Shown: positions 1 through 6,598, counted from the first letter of the stretch. The stretch is 24,610 bases of DNA from Bacteroidales bacterium (GCA_016293535.1 JAEDEB010000032.1:1-24610); one strand, 5' to 3'. Notes: generated from the letters alone by a model not told the origin. Numbers and translations: made by a program.

Positions 1-956
1 GGGTTCTGCGCTGGAGTTTTGATGAGGTCGTCGACGGCGTTTACATAGAAGTTGAGTTTACCAGCGAATTCAGGTTGGAAAGGCACAGCTTTCAGTTCTA
101 TGACTACATAGCAGTTGAGTGGGATATGGAAGAACAACATGTCAAGTTTGCGGGTCTTGCCTGCGATGATAAGCTGTTTCTGCCTGCCCATGTATGCGAA
201 TCCGGTTCCGAGTTCGAGAAGGAAGCGGGTAAGCTGCTTCTCAAGTTCGGTTTCGAGGGCCTCTTCTTTGTATCCGTCTTCCAATGATATGAAGCCGAAG
301 TCGTAGGTATCTTTGGTTATGGCTTGTGCCAGCTCGCTTTGCGGTGATGGAAGTTTGTCTGCAAAGTTGGTGATGGCTCCACCAAGGTTTTCGTATTGGT
401 GAGCCTTGATGCAGTTCATCAGGGTGTTGCGGCTCCATCCTTCAGTTGCACATTTCTTTACATAGAAGAGTGCTTCTTCGATGGTTTTGCATTTGGCGAT
501 GATTTCAACATGATGTCTCCAAGGTACAAAACTGAATATAGCCGGATATTTCGCACCATCGGAAGAAGTTATTTGAGATTCGACTATTTCTCCACCAAGT
601 TGGTGGAGTTTTGTAATAGGCTGATTATCTGACGATTGAATTTCTCTACCAAGTTGGTGGAGTTTTTCTAAAGCCTCCGGTGTTGAATAGAATTCGTACC
701 ACTTCTTCATATACCAGAGGTTTGTGGTACTGAATCCCTTTGATTCAGGGAATGCTGCTTGAAGGTCCATGCTGAGCTGTTCTACAACTCCGGAGCCCCA
801 TTGTTCTTCGGCCTTACGAGTTACAAGATCCCTTCCCAACTGCCAGTTGAAAAGCAGCTGCTCGGCATTGACTTTAACGGCTGCTTTGATCTGGGCACTA
901 CGGTAGCGTGACTTGACTTCGTTTAGCCACTGTACGTAATTGCTGTCAATCTGCAC
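1..956 (-). CDS. DUF1016/YhcG-family PD-(D/E)XK nuclease, partial (C-terminus off the left edge)
   Basis: Translated from the reverse complement, in a frame open from the left edge to beyond 1144. The proposed start is GTG at 956-954, giving 'VQIDSNYVQWLNEVK', the usual N-terminus of DUF1016 proteins. It continues with the DUF1016_N core ('QIKAAVKVNAEQLLFNWQLG', 'WGSGVVEQLSMDL', 'FSTTNLWYMKKWYEFY', 'FVPWRHHVEIIAKC', 'EALFYVKKCATEGWSR'). The YhcG nuclease half follows: 'TGFAYMGRQKQLIIAGK', then 'KLDMLFFH' and 'YVVIELKAV', which supply the D...ExK catalytic set. Family members are putative nucleases, often beside phase-variable type I restriction loci or integrases; the substrate is not known from this sequence. 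A duplicated 'KLHQLGxEI' motif sits in the middle. Upstream, the frame runs without a stop into an integrase fragment, so the true translation start is uncertain. The last visible residues are 'DDLIKTPAQN'; roughly the final third of the nuclease domain is missing. Confidence 0.82.
   Translation of the reverse strand, partial: MQIDSNYVQWLNEVKSRYRSAQIKAAVKVNAEQLLFNWQLGRDLVTRKAEEQWGSGVVEQLSMDLQAAFPESKGFSTTNLWYMKKWYEFYSTPEALEKLHQLGREIQSSDNQPITKLHQLGGEIVESQITSSDGAKYPAIFSFVPWRHHVEIIAKCKTIEEALFYVKKCATEGWSRNTLMNCIKAHQYENLGGAITNFADKLPSPQSELAQAITKDTYDFGFISLEDGYKEEALETELEKQLTRFLLELGTGFAYMGRQKQLIIAGKTRKLDMLFFHIPLNCYVVIELKAVPFQPEFAGKLNFYVNAVDDLIKTPAQN
586..666. repeat. Two palindromic 19-mers 54 bp apart inside the nuclease gene
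   Basis: CTCCACCAAGTTGGTGGAG at 590-608 is a perfect inverted repeat with 9-bp arms around one base. A second copy at 644-662 differs in one arm base. Flanking bases also match (about 586-612 against 640-666). The 54-bp period is 18 codons, so both copies encode 'KLHQLGxEI' in the same frame of the nuclease. Confidence 0.85.
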
Positions 957-1144
957 ATCGTGAATCAGTGTGAGGGTTGCGAAGGTGTGGCGGCCTACGT
1001 GGAATGAGACTTTCTTGGTTTTCTTCATTCGGGTCTCGATGCGTGCTTCTCCGTCCTGGGCTATCTTGATTTCGCCCCAGGTGAGTTTGTAGATGTCGGA
1101 GTAGCGGAGGCCGCTGAAGCAACTTATTCTTTTCAGATTACTTA
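957..1144 (-). pseudogene. Tyrosine recombinase (integrase) remnant fused in frame to the nuclease gene
   Basis: In the same minus-strand frame as the nuclease, 1121-1011 encodes 'CFSGLRYSDIYKLTWGEI' and on to 'RMKKTKK', the box I arginine region of phage-type integrases. 1010-966 encodes 'VSFHVGRHTFATLTL', the HxxR box II. The two pieces are directly joined. The roughly 50-60 residues normally between them are missing, as is everything after 'TLTL', including the late His/Trp and the catalytic tyrosine. The N-terminal SAM-like and core-binding domains are also absent, because the gene is cut at the 31-bp repeat (1114-1144). It cannot be an active recombinase. It appears to be a scar of rearrangement between an integrase gene and the neighbouring nuclease gene. 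No stop separates the two, so a chimeric protein is formally possible. Confidence 0.78.
1114..1144. repeat. 31-bp direct repeat, left copy
   Basis: Identical over 31 bases to 2999-3029, with different bases on both outer sides (G/T before, G/A after). This copy marks the point where the integrase homology stops. On the minus strand it encodes 'LSNLKRISCF' directly before 'SGLRYSDI'. Confidence 0.93.
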
Positions 1145-1223
1145 GTTGGGAAAAATTGTTAAATTTATGCTTTGCCGTCGGTAAATGAGTTTTTTTGGCG
1201 CAAAGTGGCTTTCTCTCTTTGAT

Positions 1224-2396
1224 ATGGACAGAAGAAATTTTTTGAAGACCGCTGCTGCAGGAAGCGCGGCAGTCGCAGTTGGTGGGGCAGCTGTGCTGGA
1301 AGGCTGCTCAGGTGGGAGACGCAGTCCGTCTTCCGCCTGGAGATTTGACCTTGACAAAGCCAACGGACAGTCCCGCCTCCGGATGAGCTTCGAACCCTAC
1401 GAACTCCAGCTTCGCCACGTGTTCACTGTCTCGTCATATTCCCGCAAGACCACGCCTGGAGTTCAGGTAAAGCTTGAATATGAGGGAATTACAGGATATG
1501 GAGAAGCCTCGATGCCTCCTTATCTCGGACAGAGCGTTGATACAGTGACGGCATTTCTCAGGAAAGTGGACCTCACAAGATTCAGCGACCCTTTCTGCCT
1601 CGAGGACATATTGGCATACGTGGACTCATTGTCCCCGGGCGACAGCGCGGCCAAGGCAGCCGTTGACATTGCCCTGCACGACCTCGTCGGCAAGCTTCTT
1701 GGCGCTCCATGGTACAGAATCTGGGGCTTGGATCCAGCCAAGACACCTGATACGACATTTACCATAGGGATTGACACTCCCGACGTGGTCCGCGAAAAGA
1801 CCCGTGAATGCGCCGACCGTTTCAATATCCTGAAGGTCAAAGTCGGTCTTGACAATGACAAGGAGATGATCCGGACCATACGTGAAATAACCGACCTGCC
1901 GATCGCAGTGGACGCCAACCAGGGCTGGAAAGACAGGTCCAGGGCATTGGACGAGATATATTGGCTTAAAGAGAACGGCATTGTGATGGTCGAGCAACCG
2001 ATGCCAAAGGAAAGGCTTGACGACAATGCATGGATAAGCGAGCGAAGTCCGCTTCCAATCTTTGCCGACGAGGCCGTCCAGCGTCTATCTGATATCCCTT
2101 CCATCAAGGGAGCCTATCACGGAATCAATATTAAACTGATGAAGTGTACAGGTATGAGAGAAGCATGGAAAATGCTGAACTATGCCAGGGCAGAGGGAAT
2201 GAAGGTGATGATAGGCTGCATGACCGAGACTTCCTGCGCTGTATCTGCCGCCGCCCAGCTTTCACCTGCCGTGGATTTCGCCGATCTAGACGGCAACCTT
2301 CTCATAAGCAATGACTTGTTCGACGGAATGAAAGTGGAAGCAGGCCGGATTGTGCTTCCAGACCGGCCTGGAATCGGTGTTCTGCCTATCGTCTGA
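1224..2396 (+). CDS. Dipeptide epimerase (L-Ala-D/L-Glu epimerase type), Tat-exported lipoprotein
   Basis: Enolase-superfamily enzyme of the muconate-lactonizing subgroup, about 390 aa. It probably racemises the second residue of L-Ala-D-Glu-type dipeptides released from peptidoglycan. Numbered from ATG 1224, the catalytic set is K204-x-K206 ('LKVKVG'), D230/N232 ('VDANQGW'), E257 ('VEQP'), D282 ('ADEAV') and K304 ('NIKLMK'). The 'DLDG' motif (D354, D356) is the DxD that binds the dipeptide amino group in this family. ATG 1224 is preferred over an in-frame ATG at 1185 because it begins 'MDRRNFLKTAAAG', a twin-arginine signal. That signal ends in 'AAVLEGC', a lipobox with Cys28. The protein should therefore be folded, exported and lipid-anchored, unlike the cytoplasmic enterobacterial enzyme. 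The gene lies between the two 31-bp repeats. Substrate is inferred from family and not proven. Confidence 0.88.
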   Translation: MDRRNFLKTAAAGSAAVAVGGAAVLEGCSGGRRSPSSAWRFDLDKANGQSRLRMSFEPYELQLRHVFTVSSYSRKTTPGVQVKLEYEGITGYGEASMPPYLGQSVDTVTAFLRKVDLTRFSDPFCLEDILAYVDSLSPGDSAAKAAVDIALHDLVGKLLGAPWYRIWGLDPAKTPDTTFTIGIDTPDVVREKTRECADRFNILKVKVGLDNDKEMIRTIREITDLPIAVDANQGWKDRSRALDEIYWLKENGIVMVEQPMPKERLDDNAWISERSPLPIFADEAVQRLSDIPSIKGAYHGINIKLMKCTGMREAWKMLNYARAEGMKVMIGCMTETSCAVSAAAQLSPAVDFADLDGNLLISNDLFDGMKVEAGRIVLPDRPGIGVLPIV

Positions 2397-2413
2397 TTCA
2401 AATCTGATGCGGG

Positions 2414-2447
2414 TTGTTTTTTTTAAATTTTATATTGTATAATTTTG
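2414..2447 (+). promoter_or_regulatory. Bacteroidota-type promoter for the small secreted protein
   Basis: TAATTTTG at 2440-2447 matches the TAnnTTTG -7 box. A GTTG lies 23 bases upstream, slightly longer than the usual 19-21, so the -33 box is weak. It would give a leader of only about 8 nt before ATG 2462. Confidence 0.5.
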
Positions 2448-2461
2448 CCTGAAGGAATACT

Positions 2462-2857
2462 ATGAAGATTCTTCTCATCATTATCGGTCTTATTCTGTCC
2501 TGCAATGTCAGCGACGGATTGTCCATTGATGAGAATCTTCGTTCAGGGATTCCGTGCACAGCGGTCGTTTCCGCTGACAGGGATCCCGGTATGGGGGATT
2601 TTGACCGCAAATCTCCCGATATGCTTCCCTTCCGTACGGCAGGATACTCCGGCGGGAGCAACAGCCTTACCCCTCCTATCCGGTCAACACATTCCGGACG
2701 CGGGGCTCAGGATTCGGCAAAAGCTCCATTCATCAGGGACGGAAAGATAATCGGCATTCATACGGTTCATACATTTCTGACGAATCTTAAACAGTTTTCG
2801 TCCGGGAGACATTCCATAAACAGATACATCTATTCTCTCTGTCAGTTGCTGATTTAG
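2462..2857 (+). CDS. Small secreted protein of unknown function
   Basis: 131 aa. Residues 1-19 ('MKILLIIIGLILSCNVSDG') form a hydrophobic signal peptide. It contains a single Cys at position 14 but no clear lipobox, so simple secretion is as likely as lipidation. The middle is polar, Gly/Ser-rich and without recognisable domains. The C-terminal segment 'FSSGRHSINRYIYSLCQLLI' looks like a conserved tail resembling that of small Bacteroidales secreted proteins, but I cannot name a family. A good -7 box sits directly upstream, and the gene is followed immediately by the palindromic element. It may be co-located with, rather than functionally linked to, the epimerase. Low-complexity composition leaves some doubt that it is translated. 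Confidence 0.55.
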   Translation: MKILLIIIGLILSCNVSDGLSIDENLRSGIPCTAVVSADRDPGMGDFDRKSPDMLPFRTAGYSGGSNSLTPPIRSTHSGRGAQDSAKAPFIRDGKIIGIHTVHTFLTNLKQFSSGRHSINRYIYSLCQLLI

Positions 2858-3029
2858 TAATCTTCAAAAGATTCTTATTTCCGGTCGGGATTTCCTTCCT
2901 CATCATTCGCTTAGCTACTGTTACGCTCCGACTGCCGTCGGCTGCCTGCTCACGACCTTATTTGTAAGAAAATCTGACCTCGGAAATCTTATTCAAATCT
3001 GAAGCAACTTATTCTTTTCAGATTACTTA
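2856..3029. repeat. MITE/REP-like palindromic intergenic element
   Basis: The gap between the small secreted protein and the exchanger gene has nested inverted repeats. The outermost is AGTAATCT (2856-2863) with AGATTACT (3020-3027). Inside is an imperfect pair, ATTTCCGGTCGGGATTT near 2877-2893 and AAATCTGACCTCGGAAAT near 2970-2987. Near the right end lies an 8-bp hairpin, AATCTGAA with TTCAGATT. The last 31 bases are the right copy of the direct repeat. No open reading frame with family features occurs in it. The size and symmetry fit a non-autonomous mobile or REP-like element; this is inference from structure only. Confidence 0.5.
2999..3029. repeat. 31-bp direct repeat, right copy
   Basis: Perfect match to 1114-1144. 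Here it forms the right end of the palindromic element. It ends 20 bp before the exchanger start codon. Confidence 0.93.
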
Positions 3030-3049
3030 ACAACAAATAATCATCAGCA

Positions 3050-4003
3050 ATGACTATCATTCTGTTGCTGGTCGGGCTGGGACTCACAGTCCTCGGCGCT
3101 GACTGGCTTGTCGACGGGGCATCGGCGATAGCACGAAAGGCCGGCGTCAGCGAATTCGTCATAGGCCTTACTGTCGTAGGCTTCGGAACCTCTTGTCCTG
3201 AACTGGTCGTAAGCCTGACAGGGGCCATTCAGGGCAATGCCGACATATCCATAGGAAATGTAATCGGCTCGAACATATTCAACGCCTTATTCATTCTCGG
3301 AATCACTGCTGTCATAATGCCGGTGTCCATGACAAATGAAAACCGACGGCGGGACATACCTGTCACCCTTGCTGTCTCCGTGATCCTTGTGCTGTTTGGA
3401 ATGAGCAGGACTTTGCTTGGCATCGGCGGAGATGACAACCTGTCACGATCGGAGGGCATCTTCTTCCTGTTCCTTTTCGGAGTTTATCTATATGCCTGTT
3501 TCAGATTCGATTCGAAAGAGAAGAACGATATGCCGGACCATAAGAATATGAGACTGCCTCTTGCAATCATCGCAGTCGCAGCCGGTCTTGCAGGTCTTAT
3601 CTTCGGAGGAGATTTATTGGTGGATTCCGCCACAGACATGGCAAGAAGCCTTGGACTAAGCGACAAGTTCATTGCAATCACCATCCTCGCAGGAGGTACC
3701 TCGCTCCCCGAACTTGCCACCTGCATAGTGGCAGCAGCCAAGCATAGGAATCAACTCGCCCTTGGGAACATACTCGGCTCTAACGTGTTCAATATTCTGC
3801 TGATTCTCGGATGCTCTGCCGTCATTACGCCTCTTTCATTCCGGGGAATGAGCCTCGTGGATTCAGCTGTTCTGATTGCGAGTTCCGTGATGCTGCTTCT
3901 TTGGGCTTATACCGGCACGAAATGCCGCATAGACCGCTGGGAAGGAGCCCTGATGCTGCTTGCCTTCGGAGCCTATTACTATTATCTGTTTGAAAAACTG
4001 TGA
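3050..4003 (+). CDS. yrbG: Calcium/sodium antiporter, YrbG/CaCA family
   Basis: Inner-membrane cation exchanger, 317 aa, about ten transmembrane helices. The family exchanges Ca2+ for Na+ or H+. It has the two diagnostic alpha repeats in inverted halves. The first is 'GTSCPEL' (46-52) with 'GNVIGSNIFN' (69-78). The second is 'GGTSLPEL' (215-222) with 'GNILGSNVFN' (239-248). The acidic residues of both PEL motifs, which bind the ion, are present. A hydrophilic loop near residues 150-168 separates the halves. The start ATG 3050 gives the hydrophobic 'MTIILLLVGLGLTVLGADWL' expected at the N-terminus. The ion specificity cannot be read from sequence. It is followed by another membrane gene pair including a K+/H+-type antiporter, suggesting a small ion-homeostasis group, though a 40-bp gap separates them. 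Confidence 0.9.
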   Translation: MTIILLLVGLGLTVLGADWLVDGASAIARKAGVSEFVIGLTVVGFGTSCPELVVSLTGAIQGNADISIGNVIGSNIFNALFILGITAVIMPVSMTNENRRRDIPVTLAVSVILVLFGMSRTLLGIGGDDNLSRSEGIFFLFLFGVYLYACFRFDSKEKNDMPDHKNMRLPLAIIAVAAGLAGLIFGGDLLVDSATDMARSLGLSDKFIAITILAGGTSLPELATCIVAAAKHRNQLALGNILGSNVFNILLILGCSAVITPLSFRGMSLVDSAVLIASSVMLLLWAYTGTKCRIDRWEGALMLLAFGAYYYYLFEKL

Positions 4004-4043
4004 CCAATAACTTTAGTAATCTTAATTCTAAATACAATATACC

Positions 4044-4487
4044 ATGATGAAAGACAATTTCAAAAAGGTCCATACTCTTAAGGACCTCACCATATCGACG
4101 ATAGTTTTTTTTGCCGGAGTCGGCCTGTTCTTTCTTAACAGGGGACTGGGAATATGCATCGGAATCTGTGGGTTGTTCATGTATCTGTTCTATAAGGGAG
4201 GATACAGGAAAGACGGCCTTGGAGTACTGCTGACGAAGAAATCCGTGGATATCTGCAAGGGATGCAGAAACTCCATGATTGAATTTCTGGAGGGAAAGAT
4301 CGATGCGCCTGAGATTAAGAAAGGAACTGATGGTGGCTGTGTCAGACTCGAAGTATATTTCGATGAATCTGAAAATGTGGCATATGCGCAATTGTACGAT
4401 TTCTGCAGTTATGATTATGTTCCTGCTACGGGAATCGTCCAACTTGACGGAAGCAGGGCAAAGACGTTATGGCACTGTATCTTCTGA
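4044..4487 (+). CDS. Small two-helix membrane protein of unknown function
   Basis: 147 aa. Residues about 14-31 and 33-50 form a tight transmembrane hairpin ('TISTIVFFAGVGLFFL' and 'LGICIGICGLFMYLFY'). A cytosolic-looking soluble domain of about 95 residues follows, with four cysteines and a strand-rich end ('VRLEVYFDESENVAYAQLYD'). I do not recognise a named family. The start is one of two adjacent ATGs. Its last 19 bases overlap the start of the antiporter gene in another frame, so the two are probably translationally coupled and may work together. A regulatory or accessory role for the antiporter is only a guess. Confidence 0.75.
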   Translation: MMKDNFKKVHTLKDLTISTIVFFAGVGLFFLNRGLGICIGICGLFMYLFYKGGYRKDGLGVLLTKKSVDICKGCRNSMIEFLEGKIDAPEIKKGTDGGCVRLEVYFDESENVAYAQLYDFCSYDYVPATGIVQLDGSRAKTLWHCIF

Positions 4488-6082
4488 TTTTCTCGGCGAT
4501 AGTCGTCACCTGCATATTCTTCAACAGGTTTTCCGGGAAGGCCGGGATACCTGTCCTGCTCCTCTTCCTGATGCTTGGTCTGCTATGTGGCAGCCGATAT
4601 GACGGATTCGCCTCTCAATGGGGCTGGATGGTTGGAAAAATCAGCACCATAGCGCTTATCTTCATAATGTTCTATGGCGGCTTCGGGACAAGATGGAAAT
4701 CTGCAAGACCCGTGGCCTTCGAAGCGGGATTGCTCTCTACAATAGGAGTGGCTCTCACAGCGGCTTTAGTCGGACTGTTCTGCCATCTTGTGCTGGGATG
4801 GGCTTTGCCCGAGAGTTTCCTGATGGGTGCAGTGATCAGTTCCACTGATGCGGCAACTGTCTTTTCCATTCTTCGCTCCCGCAAGTTGGGCCTCAAGAAC
4901 CACAGCGCTCCTCTGCTTGAAGTGGAAAGCGGCTCCAACGACCCTATGTCATATATGCTCACGGCCGTGATGCTGTCTGTGTTCAGTGACGGCATTACGG
5001 CCGGAGACATAGTCTGGCAAATATTCTCCCAGATAGCTCTGGGCGCAGCGGGCGGACTGCTGATTTCAAGCGGATCAGTGTTTCTCCTGAAAAGAATCAG
5101 TTTCCAGAGCAACGGATTCGACATGCTGCTTTTCATAGCCATCGCTCTTGTATCATACTCCCTGCCTGACCTTATTGGCGGCAACGGATATCTGAGCGCC
5201 TATATTGTGGGCATAGTCCTCGGCAATACCGAATTCCCTGAACGCAAACCTCTGGTCTCTTTCTTCGATGTCATCACGAGCCTGATGCAGATAGTCATCT
5301 TTTTCCTGCTTGGGATGCTGGCGATTCCCTCGAATCTGCTTCACTCACTGATTCCGGCCCTGACAATATTCATATTCCTTACCTTTGCGGCCCGGCCGCT
5401 GGCTGTGGGCGCTGTCCTGGCTCCTTTTAGAAAATACCATTTCAGGCAACTGACCCTGATTTCCTTCGTAGGACTTCGCGGGGCGGCATCGATCGTGTTT
5501 GCAATCAATATACTGACTTCCGGGGTGGAACTGCATAACGACATATTCAGCATCGTGTTCTGTATAGTCTTGCTGTCCATTGCATTCCAGGGGTCGCTTA
5601 TCCCGGCAGTTGCGAAGGCTACCGGGATGACGGACTCAGGCGAGGACGTGATGACGACATTCAGTGATTTCAGCGAAAACGCCGAAATGGTCTTCGGTGC
5701 AATACGCATAGCGGAAACGAGCCCTTGGAACAATCGAAAGATCAAGGACCTGGATTTACCTCAAGATTGCCTCATAGTGCTCGTGGTAAGAGGAGACATG
5801 CGCATAGTCCCGAAAGGCGACACCTCTCTTGAAGCTGGTGACGAGATAGTGCTTTGCACCCGCTCATTTCGGGATCAGGGTGCAGACATCCTTATTCAGC
5901 GTTCATTGTCAGATGACAGCAAGTGGGCAGGACGCAGGGTCTGTGATTATCCGACACGGGAGGGGAGTCTGCTGGTCATGATACAAAGAGGGGATGAAAG
6001 GATAATTCCCAACGGCAATACCATACTCAACCCTGGCGATGTCCTCGTCCTGCTCAGGAGGGGTGAATCAGCGAGCAGCTGA
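4469..6082 (+). CDS. nhaP2: Potassium/proton antiporter (CPA1, NhaP2/CvrA-like) with two RCK_C domains
   Basis: 537 aa inner-membrane monovalent cation/proton antiporter. Residues 1-380 form a Na+/H+ exchanger domain of about 12 helices. The ion-binding region has 'STDAAT' (125-130) and 'ESGSNDPM' (153-160), and 'GLRGAASIVFAI' (335-346) is the typical late helix. Two TrkA-C/RCK_C-like domains follow in the cytosol, about 410-466 ('NNRKIKDLDLPQDCLIVLVV' and on to 'EAGDEIVLC') and 484-532 ('WAGRRVCDYP' to 'NPGDVLVLLRRG'). These usually bind nucleotide ligands and gate transport. The enterobacterial relatives have a different C-terminal layout, so the symbol is by similarity. Start ATG 4469 lies inside the preceding gene (19-nt overlap). 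The gene converges on mgsA with a 10-bp gap. Confidence 0.88.
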   Translation: MALYLLIFSAIVVTCIFFNRFSGKAGIPVLLLFLMLGLLCGSRYDGFASQWGWMVGKISTIALIFIMFYGGFGTRWKSARPVAFEAGLLSTIGVALTAALVGLFCHLVLGWALPESFLMGAVISSTDAATVFSILRSRKLGLKNHSAPLLEVESGSNDPMSYMLTAVMLSVFSDGITAGDIVWQIFSQIALGAAGGLLISSGSVFLLKRISFQSNGFDMLLFIAIALVSYSLPDLIGGNGYLSAYIVGIVLGNTEFPERKPLVSFFDVITSLMQIVIFFLLGMLAIPSNLLHSLIPALTIFIFLTFAARPLAVGAVLAPFRKYHFRQLTLISFVGLRGAASIVFAINILTSGVELHNDIFSIVFCIVLLSIAFQGSLIPAVAKATGMTDSGEDVMTTFSDFSENAEMVFGAIRIAETSPWNNRKIKDLDLPQDCLIVLVVRGDMRIVPKGDTSLEAGDEIVLCTRSFRDQGADILIQRSLSDDSKWAGRRVCDYPTREGSLLVMIQRGDERIIPNGNTILNPGDVLVLLRRGESASS

Positions 6083-6092
6083 GCCGCATCAT

Positions 6093-6566
6093 CTACTTCA
6101 GTTCCCTGTTGGCATAATTTGCTATGCAGTCAGGAAGCTGTATCCTGTATTCCGGATTGTCCATAAGACTGGAGGTCAGGAGCATGTCGGCAGTGGTCCT
6201 GTTCGTTGCAAAAGCTATGTTATAGAGAGCCGCCAGTCTTGTAAGAGCCGACACGTCATTCTGATGTCCTTGGACGATAAGATTGTCACAGAAAAAGATA
6301 AGCATCTGGATTTTTCCCTCGGCAATCATGGCGCCAATCTGCTGGTCTCCTCCCAAGGGCCCGGAGAGCAGTTTTGTGACTTTCCCCCTGAAAGGGCAGG
6401 TGAGGGTTCCCGCAATTCCGGGATTCTCGACCGTGATTTCTTCAATGAGTCTTCCCGTGGTACCTGTCGCATACAGATTGTGTTTCGACAGGATGGCCTG
6501 GTTGTACTTCACCCAGCTCAGAAGCTCCTGCTTCCTGCCATCATGCGCTACTAATGCAATGTTCAT
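6093..6566 (-). CDS. mgsA: Methylglyoxal synthase
   Basis: Cytosolic enzyme that converts dihydroxyacetone phosphate to methylglyoxal and phosphate, a glycolytic overflow route. 157 aa from ATG 6566; an in-frame ATG further upstream (6611) would add a non-homologous extension, and the family N-terminus 'MNIALVAHDGRKQEL' fits 6566. Conserved elements are H8/D9/K12, 'YATGTTG' (phosphate loop, about 32-38), 'GPLGGDQQIG' with catalytic D74, then D94, H101 and D104. Two departures from the usual sequence are visible. A segment of extra or unrelated residues lies about 44-62 ('TVENPGIAGTLTCPFRGK'). The common 'RDPL' is 'CDNL'. All catalytic positions are kept, so activity is expected. The promoter lies in the gap before the HhH protein's stop. 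Confidence 0.88.
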   Translation of the reverse strand: MNIALVAHDGRKQELLSWVKYNQAILSKHNLYATGTTGRLIEEITVENPGIAGTLTCPFRGKVTKLLSGPLGGDQQIGAMIAEGKIQMLIFFCDNLIVQGHQNDVSALTRLAALYNIAFATNRTTADMLLTSSLMDNPEYRIQLPDCIANYANRELK

Positions 6567-6590
6567 AATACTCCAACTAATATTGCACCG

Positions 6591-6598
6591 CAAATATA
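6591..6598 (-). promoter_or_regulatory. -7 box for mgsA
   Basis: Reverse complement reads TATATTTG, a full match to the Bacteroidota TAnnTTTG box, 24 bases before the mgsA ATG. No clear TTTG is seen at the expected upstream spacing. Confidence 0.5.

Noticed and set aside
1114..1144. Phage attachment site next to a functional integrase
   Set aside because: The adjacent integrase lacks both ends, the catalytic tyrosine and an internal segment, and neither repeat lies in a tRNA 3' end.
1520..2107. Long minus-strand open frames within the epimerase gene
   Set aside because: They are opposite-strand shadows of a well-supported gene and show no family motifs.
2884..2960. Possible CRISPR-like or tRNA-like structure in the gap before the exchanger
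   Set aside because: No regular repeat-spacer pattern and no cloverleaf or anticodon arm could be built; the inverted repeats explain the structure better.
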